Shown here: positions 24,051 through 36,020 of the stretch, piece by piece
Numbering within the stretch: the stretch's first letter is position 1
Layout: each line of letters opens with the position of its first letter
Assembly: GCA_963942565.1 (NCBI GenBank)
Contig: OZ012701.1
Coordinates: 2,528,969 to 2,592,968 of the forward strand
Reading direction: 5' to 3'
Length of the DNA stretch: 64,000 bases
DNA from: Maea johnstoni
Taxonomy: Eukaryota; Annelida; Polychaeta; Spionida; Magelonidae
Notes under the pieces: model-generated
Databases searched by the model: none
The model's input: only the letters and a program-made list of their open reading frames with translations
What the model was told of the DNA's origin: nothing
Made by a program: the position numbers and the translations under genes

Positions 24051-26354
24051 GAGAGAGCTACACATGCCAGGATGACTTCCTGAGTCGAGACTCATCATTT
24101 CATTACACAAAGATAAAACTACATGCATTGACCCATTCATGCTCCTATCAGAAGATTTTAGTGGTATTACAAGAAAAAATAGATTGATGGTTGTATTAAA
24201 ACAATATCTAAAGTTTTAGAACTTTCATATGAAGAGCATAGTCGCAACACTGTCTTTTAATCAGGATTCAGGATATGGGTAATGGTATTTTTCTAACAAA
24301 TTTTTAAGTGTCTAAATCAGTCAAGGTTTTGAATAAAAGTCATGCATCTTTATTAAGGTTTACTCTGAATTATCTGAGTATCCTTCAAGCCTCCTTCTCT
24401 TGTGGTTACCTAATAATGGTATCTTCAAAGTGATATATTCAAAGTGATGTTATGATACTCAATCGTTCTTGACTTCTGCTGGTAATGATGTGAGTTTCAA
24501 GCAGACATCCTAGATGGTTTCTGCCATCTAAGACATTAATGACAAATGCGTCAACCACCAAACAGAAATGAATCTGGGCCTTAGTGAGACTACAAGACTC
24601 AACTAGTTTGGCAATGTTTGTTCTTCTAAGCTGACTGAATACAAGTGGGACATGCAATATTTGAGCCTAAAAAAAGAGGTCTGTAGGTTACTTTTCTTCT
24701 ACCTATAAATTGGAAAATTGAAAAAATTTATTGTTTTTTGGGGATGAATCTTGTTTTCCTTAGGTTTTGATTTTTCTGAACTTATTAAGGGCAAGAATAA
24801 AAAATTGCAGTTTTTGGTCTTGGATGATGGAGTATAACATAAAAAGTGAATAAACAAATTTACAAGAAACTGTCAATGATGCTCATGAAAATACAAGCAA
24901 TCCTTGAAGAATATGCTACTGCATTTGTTTTTTGAAATACTGCTTTTAACAGGCCCAGTAACCTGGTGCTATATTTAGTGAGTAAATTTCAAACATGCTG
25001 CCCTCATATTCATGGTGTGAGACCCTTTTTGTACATCACCATTTCAAGTTTTTGCATATAAAGAATATCATTTTCGCATTTTTTAGATAAAATAATTAGT
25101 TTTGCATAAGGATAGATACACCAAGTAGTATCTGATGCGCTTCTGGTCACATTGATGTGACGTCATTGCCTAACTGGAACCATCTCGCACTTACCCAGCG
25201 CTTACCCGAGTAAGTAAAGGAACGGTGTATTTATCTCCTTCAGACAGGTTATGTTCAGTGCACCTAATGGAGTCTTATCAGCTATACAGATACACATCTC
25301 AAATATCAATAGTAGGGTTTTTCATAAAATGGGAGGATCAATGTATTGTCATGGTGGATATTTTGTACATGCATGCATTACTTTAAGAACAAAACTTTAT
25401 TAAAATTGTCAGATTGAATATTTAGCTATGATTTGATGGTCTGTCCACACTTGCTCATTTCAGCAATCACTGTAATTTCAAATAAATAAATGTTACATGC
25501 TTCAATAAAATGTTTGGAAAGAGTTATTACAAAATATATTACACCAAGTACTTTCGGAAACAAAATCATGTTTTAGATATTCCCCTCTGTATGTACCTAA
25601 ACAACCTAAGAATTATTGGCAATAAACAGAAAATGACAAGATAAAATACTGACTATCGGTTGTCATTTAATACCACACTGTGGCTATGGACTTTATTTTG
25701 AAGACATGTACAATCGTATTGGTATATATGGTACAAACAAATGAATTTATAACAATTTGGGATTTTCCCTGGTTAACAGATGAATAATAAAGATAATGCA
25801 GCTTAAAACATAGTTGAGACATATATGATTATAAGGCCATTTTAAAAGAGCCTGTTACTCATCATATGCCAAATTTATTTTTAAAAACCTGTCAACCATG
25901 TTTTTCTACACAGTAATTCAACAGCAGCATTGAATCAACTAAAACCTTGGTCACCTATGGGCTTTATTCAGTGTCTGGCATGAGAGGTAGCCTAACTAGC
26001 TGTCAGACCAGCAATATTGTGAGAAATGATCCTGTCCGGCTAAAAGAGTGTCAGTCATTTAAGCCATGTAAGGCAGGTAAGAATTGAGATGTGCATTTAA
26101 AGTCAGGGAGTTGGGGAGAATGATATGTTTTAAACTCAAACAAGACTCACTTGGTAATAACCACGTTTGATTATTAATATTTTAGGATAAAGGATAAGGC
26201 TAGTGTAGATTCAAGAAGGGCTAGTAGTTTCCTGTAGCATAGTTCTAGCAGGTGACAGGCCCTCTTTTGCCAGACCTTGGGTTTAACAATGATTTGGAAC
26301 ACTATTTTACGTTTGGCCATTACAAGTCTGTAGTGTTTAAATCACTATGACAGA
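24051..26354. other. Region downstream of the TTC29 copy
   Basis: No gene recognised. About 25130-25235 carries 'cgcttacccgagtaagtaaa' and 'gtcattgcctaactggaac', a dispersed repeat seen reversed at 34473-34560 and again near 34955-35055. A possible last TTC29 exon (23982 on) fades out near 24050. Confidence 0.5.
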
Positions 26355-27130
26355 TACCGTATTACCCCGTGTACAACACGCACTTTTTATCGACTGGTAC
26401 AAAAACTAAAACTTTTTTACATTGATGCTACGGGTGAGGGGACATGTCAGTCATTAAAACTGATTTATTATCTTGTTTTGGAGCGACCAGGCCAACCGTA
26501 AACTGGTCGGGTCACCGATGTCAGCGTTCCGGCTGTGATGCTGGTGACACACTCAACATAGACCATCTCCTAGTTTAGCCCTCTTTTCCCCTTTCTAATA
26601 AGTTTCATGTAATCCCTCTGGTCTTGGTGTTTGGACTCCAAGTTATCTCTGTCTCAGCTGCTTGAGCTGACCTAGATAGAACCACAATTTCTGTTTGGCA
26701 ATGTTTTACCTCAAATGACATTTTCTTGGTCAATAAAGACTACATTGAAGTTGTAAGTACATGGATGTCTCCTCAACACGCTAGGCTAGGGCAACTTGAT
26801 TGAAAATTTGGAGTTCTGGCAATTTAGTGCCCTACAGCACACGACTTAAGTGGGAATATTACTTAAGAAAGTAGGTCAACATCAGATATGGGTGTTTTGC
26901 TGTCTCTAACTAGTGACCTACTTTTCTAGGTAAAATTTCTACCAGAAATTGTGTGCTGTAGGGTATTATCTTGCATGAACTCCATCAATTTGTCCTAGCC
27001 TAGTATATGTAGCAGACGTGCATTATATTTACAAATCAAATTACCCTTTTTTGATCAAGAAAATGTCATTTGAGGTAAAACATTGCAATATAGAAACTAT
27101 GGTTCTATTCAAGTCAGCTCAAGCAGTTAA

Positions 27131-28011
27131 GGTGATGGGTACCATTGCAAGCCAGTTAAAAGCCCTGTCCCAAAACTCACCTCAAAGCAGCATAATCATA
27201 CATCTAGGCGTATCTCCAGGTTCCTGGGTGTTATCAGGTAGAGAATATCATCGCCAACTGTCATTATTCAATCCATATTCTGTTTTATTTCAGAATTTAC
27301 AACTTTTTTTTCAAATGACATATTCTCATAACCTATGCAGGTGATGGTTACTGCAGGTTCAGAGTTACTTAAGGGATATCATTGACTATGCCCAATAAGA
27401 AGTATTTTTTTTGATTTTTTACTCCTGAAGATTTTTACAGGCCATAACATTGAAAATTCTAGTGAGAAATCTTGAACCCAGGTGCATTGACCTCTTACAT
27501 TTAGTAAAATGTTCAACTATTTATAGCAAACCGGACCTTCGCCTTTGTTCTGAGTGTGACGCGCGACCACTGATGTGTGTTTTTGTACGGCTGTCTTTTG
27601 TCCCTAGCACACAAGGGACCAACAGGCCTGTCCTTGCTGAACCACGACTGGTTCATAGGCTCCACACACACGGTATCTCACTAAAATTTTCAAATGTTCT
27701 GGCCCGTAAAAGTCTTCAGCAGTAAAAAATAAAAAAAAACTTTTTATTGGGCATAGTCAATGACATCCCTAAGGTATCTGTGAAACTACAGTAACCATCA
27801 ACTGCGTAATTAATGAGAATATGTCATTCGAAAAAAAAATTGTAAATTTTGAAATAAAACAGAATATGGATTGAATAATGACAGGTGGCGATGCTATTCT
27901 CTACCTGATAACACTCAGGAACCTGGAGATACACCTAGTTATAGGATTATGCTGCTTTGAGGTGTGTTTTGGGACAGGGCTTTTAACTGGCTTGCAATGG
28001 TACCCATCACC
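27131..28011. mobile_element. TTAA-flanked inverted-repeat element, copy 2 (nested)
   Basis: 881 bp, TTAA at 27127-27130 and 28012-28015, roughly 95-97% identical to copy 1 by eye. It is inserted in foldback copy A at a TTAA that is single in copy B ('cttccacttaactgcttgag' near 33630). Confidence 0.88.
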
Positions 28012-28217
28012 TTAAGTGGAAGTAAACGTTTAGCTGTAATGCCAAGACCGCAGGGATTGGATAACAATTGTTAGAAAGCGGACAAGAGTGCTAAAATAAA
28101 AGATTGTTTATTTTGAGTGTGTCACCAGCATCACAGCCTCAATACTACCATAGCAGACGCTTGTCAAGTATCGGCCTCGAATAATGAAATAAAGAATTTA
28201 TATTAAACATTTATATT

Positions 28218-28705
28218 CCGGAGGGGGGGGGGCACTTGAGTATTCAGGGGGGCACATACGCTCGTTATCAAAATTAAAAAATACCCCTAAAGTACTGATT
28301 TCTGGCCAAAAAAACACCCTTATTTTGATAAAACGCTGACTTTTTCCACTAAATAAACACCCCTTCTTTTATCAAAACACTGACATTGGATGAACGGGAA
28401 AACGTATTTTAACTTAAGATTTTATAATCCTCTGCGTGCTTAGCGGCAGCAAGTGGTGACAGCAAACTCGGAAGCCCAGTCTCTTCGGGAGTCACTCGGC
28501 ATCAGAGCCGCGTATATTTCGTGGATTGTAAGGGGATTTCGACCCCCATACTTCGTACCTGGGTACAAAAAAGTTCCCTTCTTTTACAAAATCGCGGACA
28601 TGCGGAGGTCTTAAAAAAGACCCCTTCGTCCGCGAAATACTGAACGCGGGTGCGGCCCCCCTCTGTACCTGAGTGCCCCCCCCCCACCCCCCCCCCCCCC
28701 CCGGG
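28218..28705. mobile_element. hAT-like MITE, copy 2 (nested, reverse orientation)
   Basis: 488 bp flanked by the 8-bp duplication TTTATATT (28210-28217 and 28706-28713). The interior is the reverse complement of 9601-10058 ('cgttatcaaaattaaaaaat', 'gcagcaagtggtgacag'). Long C-runs at 28677-28702 lengthen this copy and may be sequencing-prone. Confidence 0.87.
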
Positions 28706-28924
28706 TTTATATTATAGTTCCGTTTCAGTTGTGCAATATGGGCATGCCTGGGCAGTTACTTGGCAACGCGGGTTACGGTACAGGGGTTAAGTACTTAACA
28801 CCACACTCCCCAACTCCTTATGCGTGTTATAAAGGGGGAATTGTATTTTACATACTGGAATGGGACTTGGGGAGGGGGCGCGTGTTATCTACTGGGTGCG
28901 TGTTGTACACGGGGTAAAACGGTA

Positions 28925-29632
28925 TGTAGCACACCCACAGTAAAATAAAGTTGGTGTTGACTATGCATACAAAAATAAGAGTTAATATGTCAATAAAACT
29001 ATAATCTGAAGTCCTTGCAAACATAAAACCCTTTGAGAAAATATACACACACAGAATATTTACTGACCCAACAAAATGGAACATCATAAAAGAGTGGCAA
29101 TGGTCAGAAGAAGCAGCTGCATTTACATAGAAAAAAATAAAGAGTATTATAACTATTTTAATGTGTATTATGTACATGTAAAATTGTTGTCTTGAGATGA
29201 TTTGAATGGTGTGGGGTAACACAGTGAGTTCAGCATCAGCATGCTAAGTTAACATAGTTGTTATTGTAGAGTATGTTTAAACAGGTGTGTTATTGCAGCT
29301 TTATGTTAAAAAGATAACAATATTGCCTATAGTGCATACATTATGCTTCAACGGCTCTCTCTTTCTATTTACCCTTATTCACATACACTAAAATGCATTT
29401 ATCACATTGATTAGAAAAAGAAGGGAAAGAGGACCAACTATGAACAAAATGAGGTATGCAAGGTAACTGTAACTGCCATGCAGTTAGTATGGACGGTGGT
29501 TGAGATAAATGTTAGGGATGGTGAAACAGCTTACAAGTAATCAAATGCAACATCTTCAATCTCCAAATGAATATTAAACTTCATCTAGGGCATTCTTTTT
29601 CTGAATATATCAGCATTGCTTCTAAAAATGAA
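28925..29632. other. Downstream flank of the exon at 29633
   Basis: No coding signal. It could be 3' UTR of the minus-strand exon at 29633-29866. Confidence 0.35.
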
Positions 29633-29866
29633 TTACTGTGTAGAATAGTCATATTCCCTATCAACCATTGTACTTTTTCCATCCACTTCTGTTTCCACAA
29701 CTCCTAATCCCCAGAAGAAAGTGTCTTTTCCTTGCTTAACTCTATATAAAACCTGAACTTTCTTGATTTTCCTCACCTGCGAAGTTAGGTAACACACCTC
29801 AAAACCATGGTCAGAGGCCTGAGGGTTAATACTACATTTGATTGAAGGGTGTTTTTTCAGTTCTGA
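29633..29866 (-). CDS. Unrecognised terminal coding exon
   Basis: On the minus strand a frame with coding character reads ELKKHPSIKCSINPQASDHG, FEVCYLTSQVRKIKKVQVLY, RVKQGKDTFFWGLGVVETEV and ends MVDREYDYSTQ followed by TAA (29633-29635). Possible acceptors (agag or gtcag) lie at 29863-29867. The composition is balanced and it has no internal stop over about 76 codons, in a region that otherwise lacks open frames. I do not recognise the family. No further exon of this gene was found, so it may be a lone remnant like its PCNP neighbour. Confidence 0.5.
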   Translation of the reverse strand, partial: SELKKHPSIKCSINPQASDHGFEVCYLTSQVRKIKKVQVLYRVKQGKDTFFWGLGVVETEVDGKSTMVDREYDYSTQ

Positions 29867-29867
29867 C

Positions 29868-30915
29868 TCTTACATCCAACCTTTATCACAAAGAAAGCAC
29901 TGGAAATTCAAACTAACTTAAAGTGACTGGTTGGGACAGGATTCCTCCATATTCACAAAGCACTCTGTGTAACTACAGTTAACCAGACCATGCTTTACAC
30001 TTATAAAGATAAACGTAACTGCCCTAAATTTGATTACATTTAATACTTCTTTCTACAAGTGTCTACTTGATTTATCCTTATGTTACAACTGAAATGAGAG
30101 CAGATTTTCAATCGACCTAGTCCTTTTCACGCAAAGCTACAATAAGATATTTTTCAACCAAATGGCCACAACATGCAAATGTCTTTCAAGATTTTAGGGA
30201 GACCCACAAGATATCTCTCACTACTCCGTATTCCAAGCTCTGGTGAAATATATGAGAGGAGAGACATAATAACTGTCAATATTGATAGTCATACAAAAAA
30301 AACACAGCAAATATGGCAGTAATACTATATACAAAGTGGTCAATTTGTGTATACAATCTTCAATCTAAAAATGATGAATAATTGACATCATTGAAGACCT
30401 ACAGTGATAAGTTTGAAATTAATGATTAAGAAATGAGCTACTAGTTAAGCACTACTATGAAAATAAATAGCAGAAACTATGTAAAAGAAAGGTTTTAATT
30501 TTACATTCTGAAGGGTTGGGTGGTTGTCAGTTTCTGATCAACAGTGCTCCTCGAAAGATTTTCTGAGATTTGTTTTTGTTAGAGAGACATAACCAAAGTA
30601 GTCAGTTTTGGAGTGATGCAGACATGAATGGGCAAAAGAGTGACAAGGATTGAGAGCAGTGCATGGCTTGAAATTAAGATTTTATCCAGGGAGCCTAATT
30701 GCACCTTCTAGAGATGTTGTGAATAGAAACCATAACATCTTTTGGCTCCCTGCAGAAAGTTGAGGGAGCCGCAGGAGAATTCAGAGGAGCCCTCGGCTCC
30801 CGCCACCCCCTAATTTCTAGCCCTGCATTGGCTCAGTTTCCCTGTGTATCCTAGGACTCTATAATACATAAACTATGTACAGATTATCCTCTATTTACAC
30901 CATGATACAGCCACC
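29868..30915. other. Mostly featureless, one MITE
   Basis: 30659-30829 is a MITE-like hairpin: 'gcatggcttgaaatta' and 'taatttctagccctgc' are imperfect inverted ends. The rest shows nothing. Confidence 0.5.
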
Positions 30916-31042
30916 TCACTCAACCGTCTTGCTGACCTCCTTTAACTGTTCCTTCATTTCTCGCTCGAGCATTTTTCACCGGTCACAAAATCCAATACTG
31001 GCTTTTCCATAGGAGTTTGGACCAGCTGCTGTTGGGGTCATT
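30916..31042 (-). pseudogene. PCNP: PCNP-like last exon, interrupted
   Basis: After an acceptor (TTTTCAG, 31044-31043) the minus strand reads TPTAAGPNSYGKASIGFCDR, then a TGA (30976-30978), then KMLEREMKEQLKEVSKTVE and a TGA (30916-30918). This matches the C-terminus of PCNP, a small PEST-containing nuclear protein (human [33 protein letters not shown]). The stop sits where a residue between the two conserved blocks is expected, and the frame stays open afterwards. Its partner exon is 32062-32154. Confidence 0.7.
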
Positions 31043-32061
31043 CTGAAAAGAAAAAACACAAAAAGAATAATAGCAAAGAAGACTGGAGAAAAATATAAGA
31101 CGAAGGAAACTCTCTGGTGTTGTGTAGGAGAACCTTACAGCTTATGACACAAATGTGTAATCAACTGATGGGAGTTCTCTGAGGTCACAGTAATGAGTCC
31201 ACGTGTTGCCATGGTCCCATGTGGGTCACCAAGGTAAAAACATGTATATATTTGAGGGTGCCGTTTAATAACAGTCCACTACAAAATCAGCTTAAGGGTA
31301 TGAACCAAATTCTTGAACAGACCTTCGATCATCCCAATATCTTAAAAAGAATTTAGAAAGAGACTATGGTAGATATGAAAGTACCTTGGTAGCAGTGCAT
31401 GGTTTTGAAACCGATATCGGTTATTTAGTGTTGTTGAATTAAGCATTTAAAAAAAATCCTAATGATACTTTCACACAATAGTGGTATAACAGAGTTAATT
31501 TAACCTTTGTCCTGAAGGCACTTCAGGATGTATGAGTTTTAGATTCTGCAGAAAGTAATACAAATACAATCCACTTAGATATGTAAATTGTTAGCCAAGA
31601 TAGGAATAGTCAGACATTTCTCATCTCAATAAATCATCTGCATCTTCAATTACATTTTGTACATTAAATAAACTCATCGTGCTCAAGCCTGGAGTATGTC
31701 ATTATCAACACTAGATTTAAAAGCATATGCCCATTAATACAAAGTAGTTCGATTCAAGTAAACAATATATTTGTTGGCTTTATGTTGGAAGCAGTGATTT
31801 CATTGGGCCAGTACCCTCAAACCCTTGAGCAATATTGTATCCACACACTTTCTATACACAATGTTTTCAACAGCCCTGAGTTCCCAAACTGGAACTCTAA
31901 AATTCTTTACCATTCCAATTCACTAAAAAAGGGCAAAAAACACTGAGGAACATGAATAAATGGAACATTACCTTTCATGTTCATTTTGTATACGATTTAA
32001 AAGAAATAGATCAGGGTAATTCCGACATAATTGTATTCAAAACTTTGTAAATATCCCTCAC
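31043..32061 (-). other. Intron of the PCNP copy
   Basis: Nothing recognisable between the two PCNP exons. Confidence 0.5.
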
Positions 32062-32154
32062 CTTCCCATATTAGCAGAAGCAAGAATGAGGAGGCGTAAT
32101 ATTATTACGCCTCCTCATTCTTGCTTCTGCTGGCATTTCTTCTCCATCCTCACT
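32062..32154 (-). pseudogene. PCNP: PCNP-like penultimate exon with palindromic insertion
   Basis: The acceptor TTTTGATCAG precedes 32154 and the donor GAAG|GTGAGG follows 32062. The exon starts SEDGEEMPAEARMRRRN (human counterpart SEPEEMPPEAKMRMKNIGR). After the AAT codon come about 31-34 extra bases that are the reverse complement of the preceding exon sequence, then the exon resumes as AATATGGGAAG. This makes a perfect palindrome with 28-bp arms (32073-32131) and brings an in-frame stop. Upstream PCNP exons were not found. With the TGA in the last exon, this copy is a pseudogene. Confidence 0.75.
32073..32131. repeat. Perfect 59-bp palindrome (28-bp arms, 3-bp centre)
   Basis: 'agcagaagcaagaatgagga' runs to a central ATT and back as the exact complement. 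One arm is PCNP coding sequence, the other an inverted copy of it. Confidence 0.95.
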
Positions 32155-33137
32155 CTGATCAAAAGAATAATTGTTAAGTCAAAAAAAGTAATTTGCTAAA
32201 AAGGTTAGTAATTCATAAGCTCAAGGGCTCGCAAATTTCAACTACCAAAACTTGCCCCCCGCCCCCCCCCCCCCCCCGTGATAAAACTCAGGAACCTGTA
32301 GATACACCTAGTTATAGGATTATGCTGCTTTGAGGTGTGTTTTGGGACAGGGCTTTTAACTGGCTTGCAATGCACTGGTACCCATCACCTTAAAATCCAG
32401 GGTCTGCCGCCGCACATCAGCTGCAAAGTAGGACGAGAAGAGGCGACATTTACCTGTCTGGTAAGTTCCTTGTTTCCTGCATGTTAAATTATCTAAATCT
32501 TTCCTACGTGTAGCACACAAACATCCTGGTATTTATCATTTTATGGCCGTACACTTTTGACCAAATCATTCACCTGGAAATATGAAGAGAAAAGTTGATC
32601 ATAGCTAACAAACAAATTTCCTTCAACTCGTTGCTGAATTTCGGCGTAATTGCAGGTCTACTTCAAGAAATATGGGAGGTTCAGACGACATTTTGTAAGG
32701 ATATGTTTAAGCGTGTATTAATGTGTGGAGGTAAGGTACACAGTACCAAACAAATATGCCATTCATATTGAAGTATATCTCAAACTCTATCTTGTTTCAT
32801 GAGTTTCACTACAGTTTCGAATTGAAAGTTCCGTTCTTCAACATCTTTGAACTACGACACGAAATCACGAACCAAACGTCTGAAAATACATTGATGACAT
32901 ATTAATTGAAATCATAATATGTTTTCGTTGTTTGAAATGTGCCAATACGACCATATTTTATAGAGATAACTTGCCTAGCCAAGTTACAAATATATATGGC
33001 AAGTTGACCATGGGTGAATGACTACTACGTAAATTACGTTGAAATGAATGCTGGCGAAAACTGGTGTAGTCTCGTTTACAGGCTGAACGATGTGAAAGCC
33101 ATCATTGTATAAGTTATTAATACTGCGTTCCTTTAAT
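32155..33137. other. Flank with a partial TTAA element
   Basis: A poly-C run of about 16 bases lies near 32263-32277. The rest shows no supported gene; a GTAAGT donor-like site at 32461 follows 'catttacctgtctg' but no exon could be defined. Confidence 0.45.
32279..32389. mobile_element. TTAA element, fragment (copy 3)
   Basis: The last 110 bp of the family at 17670 and 27131 ('gataaaactcaggaacctg' to 'cccatcacc'), followed by TTAA (32390-32393). The other end is lost in a poly-C tract. Confidence 0.85.
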
Positions 33138-34472
33138 TACCGTATTACCCCGTGTACAACACGCACCCTGTAGATAACACGCACCCCCTCCCCAAGTCCC
33201 ATTCCAGTATGTAAAATACAACTCCCCCTTTATAACACGCATAGGGAGTTGGGGAGTGTGGGGTTAAGTACTTAACCCCTGTACTGTAATCATCATTGCC
33301 AAGTAACTCACCAGGCATGCCCATATTGAACAACTGAAACGGAACTAGAATATAAATGTTTAATATAAATTCTTTATTTCATTATTCGAGGCCGATACTT
33401 AACAAGCGTCTGCTATGGAACTATACTATAAATGTTTAATATAATTGTTTTATTTCATTATCCGAGGCCGATATTGACAAGCGTCCGCTATGGTAGTATT
33501 GAGGCTGTGATGCTGGTGACACACTCAAAATAAACAATCTCTTATTTTAGCACTTTTGTCCCCTTTCTAACAATTGTTGTCCAATCCCTGCGGTCTTGGC
33601 GTTACAGCTAAACGTTTACTTCCACTTAACTGCTTGAGCTGACTTGAATAGAACCACAGTATCTATTTTGCAATGTTTTACCTCAAATGACATTTTCTTG
33701 ATCAAAAAAGGGTAATTTGATTTGTAAATATAATGCACGTCTGCTACGTCAGGACAACTTGATGGAAAATTTGGAGTTCATGCAAGATAATACCATACAG
33801 CACACAATTTCTGGTAGAAATTTTACCTAAAAAGTATGTCACTAGTTAGAGACAGCAAAACACCCATATCTGATGTTGACCTACTTTCTTAAGTAATATT
33901 CTCACTTAAGTCGTGTGCTGTAGGGCACTAAATTGACAGAACTCCAGATTTTCAATGAAGTTGCCCTAGCCTAGCGTGTTAGGTAGACGTCCATGTACTT
34001 ACAACTTCAAGGTAGTCTTTATTGACCAAGAAAAAGTCATTTGAGGTAAAACATTGCAAAACAGAAATTGTGGTTCTATCTAGGTCAGCTCAAGCAGCTG
34101 AGACAGAGATCACTCGGAGTCCAAACACCAAGACCACAGGGATTACATGAAACTTATTAGAAAGGGGGAAAGAGGGCTAAACTAGGAGATGGTTTATTTT
34201 CAGTGTGTGTCACCAGCATCACAGCCGGAACGCTGACATCGGTGACCCGACCAGTTTACGGTTGGCCTAGTCTCTCCAAAACAGGATAATAAAACAGTTT
34301 TAATGACTGACGACAGATGTCACCATTTTCAACTTTGTCCTACATGTCCCCTCACCCGTAGCATCAATGTAAAAAAGTTTTAGTTTATGTACCCGTTGAT
34401 AATACGCACCCTCTCCTTGACATAGGTAGTCTGGTGTATAAAAGTGCGTGTTGTACACGGGGTAATACGGTA
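33138..34472. mobile_element. Foldback transposon 'TACCGTATTACCCCG', copy B (uninterrupted)
   Basis: 1335 bp running from 'taccgtattaccccgtgtac' to its reverse complement. The two halves are inverted repeats of about 600 bp: 'gctgtgatgctggtgacaca' and 'cttgagctgac' at left are mirrored at right, with the centre near 33800. A and B are in opposite orientation, 4.2 kb apart. Confidence 0.88.
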
Positions 34473-35060
34473 CTCGGGTAAGCGCTGGGTAAGCGCGAGA
34501 TCGTTCCAGTTAGGCGATGACGTCACCCTGGCGCTTACTCGGACCTGGCCAAACTAACCGACCCCCTGAGTTGGTTACTTGGGTAAGCATCCCACAATGC
34601 AAACATGGACGTCTTCATTTACCGAAAATTGTTTTGCTTGTGAAAATATTAAACTAAAAGATGATTTATGATGATCACTATTTACAGTAAAATGCCGGAA
34701 AATAAATTTGTATTTGATGCTTTCGTAAGCACCTTTAAAAATAAGCAAATCGTTCACTTTTTTACCAGCATTTTGGAATACTCTTAATTTCACAGTACAT
34801 GCCCTGGCTTGATATTTCGGTAATATTTATTATGACATTTGATAGATTTAGTCTTAAATGAATTGAAATTGACATTCGTGATGAAGTGCGGTTTAGACAT
34901 AGACGATTTCACGGTTTGCCATATATGGGCAAAGGTGAAGGCCGAGACACTTTACTCGGGTAAGCACGAAATCCGTTCCTTTACTGGCTTTCACTGCGCA
35001 TGTCTATGGTCACCCGAGTAACTCACCTAGGCCCCACCTAGGTTAGTAAAGGAACATAAG
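34473..35060. repeat. Dispersed 'gggtaagcgc' repeat region
   Basis: 'actcgggtaagcgctgggta' (34472) and 'tttactcgggtaagcacg' (34952), with 'ggttagtaaaggaac' (35041), are related to 25130-25235 in reverse. The element limits are unclear. Confidence 0.45.
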
Positions 35061-35537
35061 CTAAGTAGATTTGATGCCTCTATCAAACAATAGATGGCAG
35101 CACACCACGGCTTATCAAGCACAGCTCTCTCGGATTCCCCTTGAATCGTTATACAGACTCTAACTTGATCTCACACCAGTGAGGCTCAGGAATGAGACAT
35201 TGAACAGAAACAGGTTGTGAATGAATATTTACCATTTATTATACCTCACGTGAAGATTCTTGATTCTGGTTAGTCAAAGGCCATGGATTAATCGTCATGA
35301 TTTCCTCACTCCTTAGTGACAGGCTGTTGTCCTTAACAGCTTATGAAATAGTTGAATAATTCATGGCAACAGCCATGAATTAGTTGACTAATCAACGCTA
35401 GCCCGAAGATTACCCACGAACACCTACAGAGTTTGCCAAGTGACCTACCGGTGAAACTAGTTCAACAAGGCGAACGACGAGTACTTATCCAAAATCTCTG
35501 GTGTTTGTAATTTTCCCCCCTTTTGTGTTTTGTATTT
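35061..35537. other. No recognisable feature
   Basis: Nothing supported beyond a weak inverted pair near 35270-35400. Confidence 0.4.
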
Positions 35538-35702
35538 GTTCGGTATAACCAAACAGATATGACATCAGTGTGGGATTTCTACCAGGAATAACTCCCCCTC
35601 GAGAGGATTGTCACCCTCGGGCTGCGCCCTCGAGCGACAATTCTCTCTCGGGGAAGTTATTCCTGGTGTAAATCCCACACGGATGTCATATTTGTATAAT
35701 AA
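35538..35702. mobile_element. Hairpin (palindromic) element
   Basis: 'gttcggtataaccaaacaga' and 'tatgacatcagtgtgggatt' are mirrored by 'aaatcccacacggatgtcat'. The arms of about 65 bp meet at 'ccctcgggctgcgccctcg'. It has the same ends and centre type as 14113-14290 but different arms. Confidence 0.82.
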
Positions 35703-35737
35703 TGTCTGAACTACTGGCGCCACCAAGGAATTTATGA

Positions 35738-35768
<31 letters not shown>

Positions 35769-35772
35769 CTAG

Positions 35773-35817
<45 letters not shown>

Positions 35818-36020
35818 TATGGAACGCCATACGACCAAATATTCAACATTTAGAATGTACGATGCAACCTGACTGATTACGCATCAACCTGCATGCAACA
35901 CGCACCAACATGGCGAATACGCACCAACATGCATTCGTCAATATCATTTGGCCAGATATAGAAGAATGCAAGTTGGTGCGTATCTGCGTGTGCATGTTGA
36001 TGCGTATTTGCCGTTCACTT
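35738..36020. repeat. (TA)n(TG)n plus 'CACCAACATG' repeat, inverted partner at 40440-40840
   Basis: After TA and TG tracts comes 'tatggaacgccatacgacca' and then the repeated motif 'gaatacgcaccaacatg'. The block 40440-40840 is the same in reverse order and orientation, ending in 'ggcgttccatagtg' then (TA)n and (TG)n. Confidence 0.8.

Larger units (their letters stand above)
26355..28924. mobile_element. Foldback transposon 'TACCGTATTACCCCG', copy A, with two nested insertions
   Basis: The left end 'taccgtattaccccgtgtac' at 26355 and the right end 'gtacacggggtaaaacggta' at 28924 are inverted. Block by block it matches the element at 33138-34472 in reverse orientation. Its extra length is explained by two inserts: a TTAA element (27131-28011) and a hAT-like MITE (28218-28705). 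Each insert is flanked by a target duplication, and the pre-insertion site survives in copy B. No coding capacity; superfamily unknown, and TA at the edges may be the target. Confidence 0.85.
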
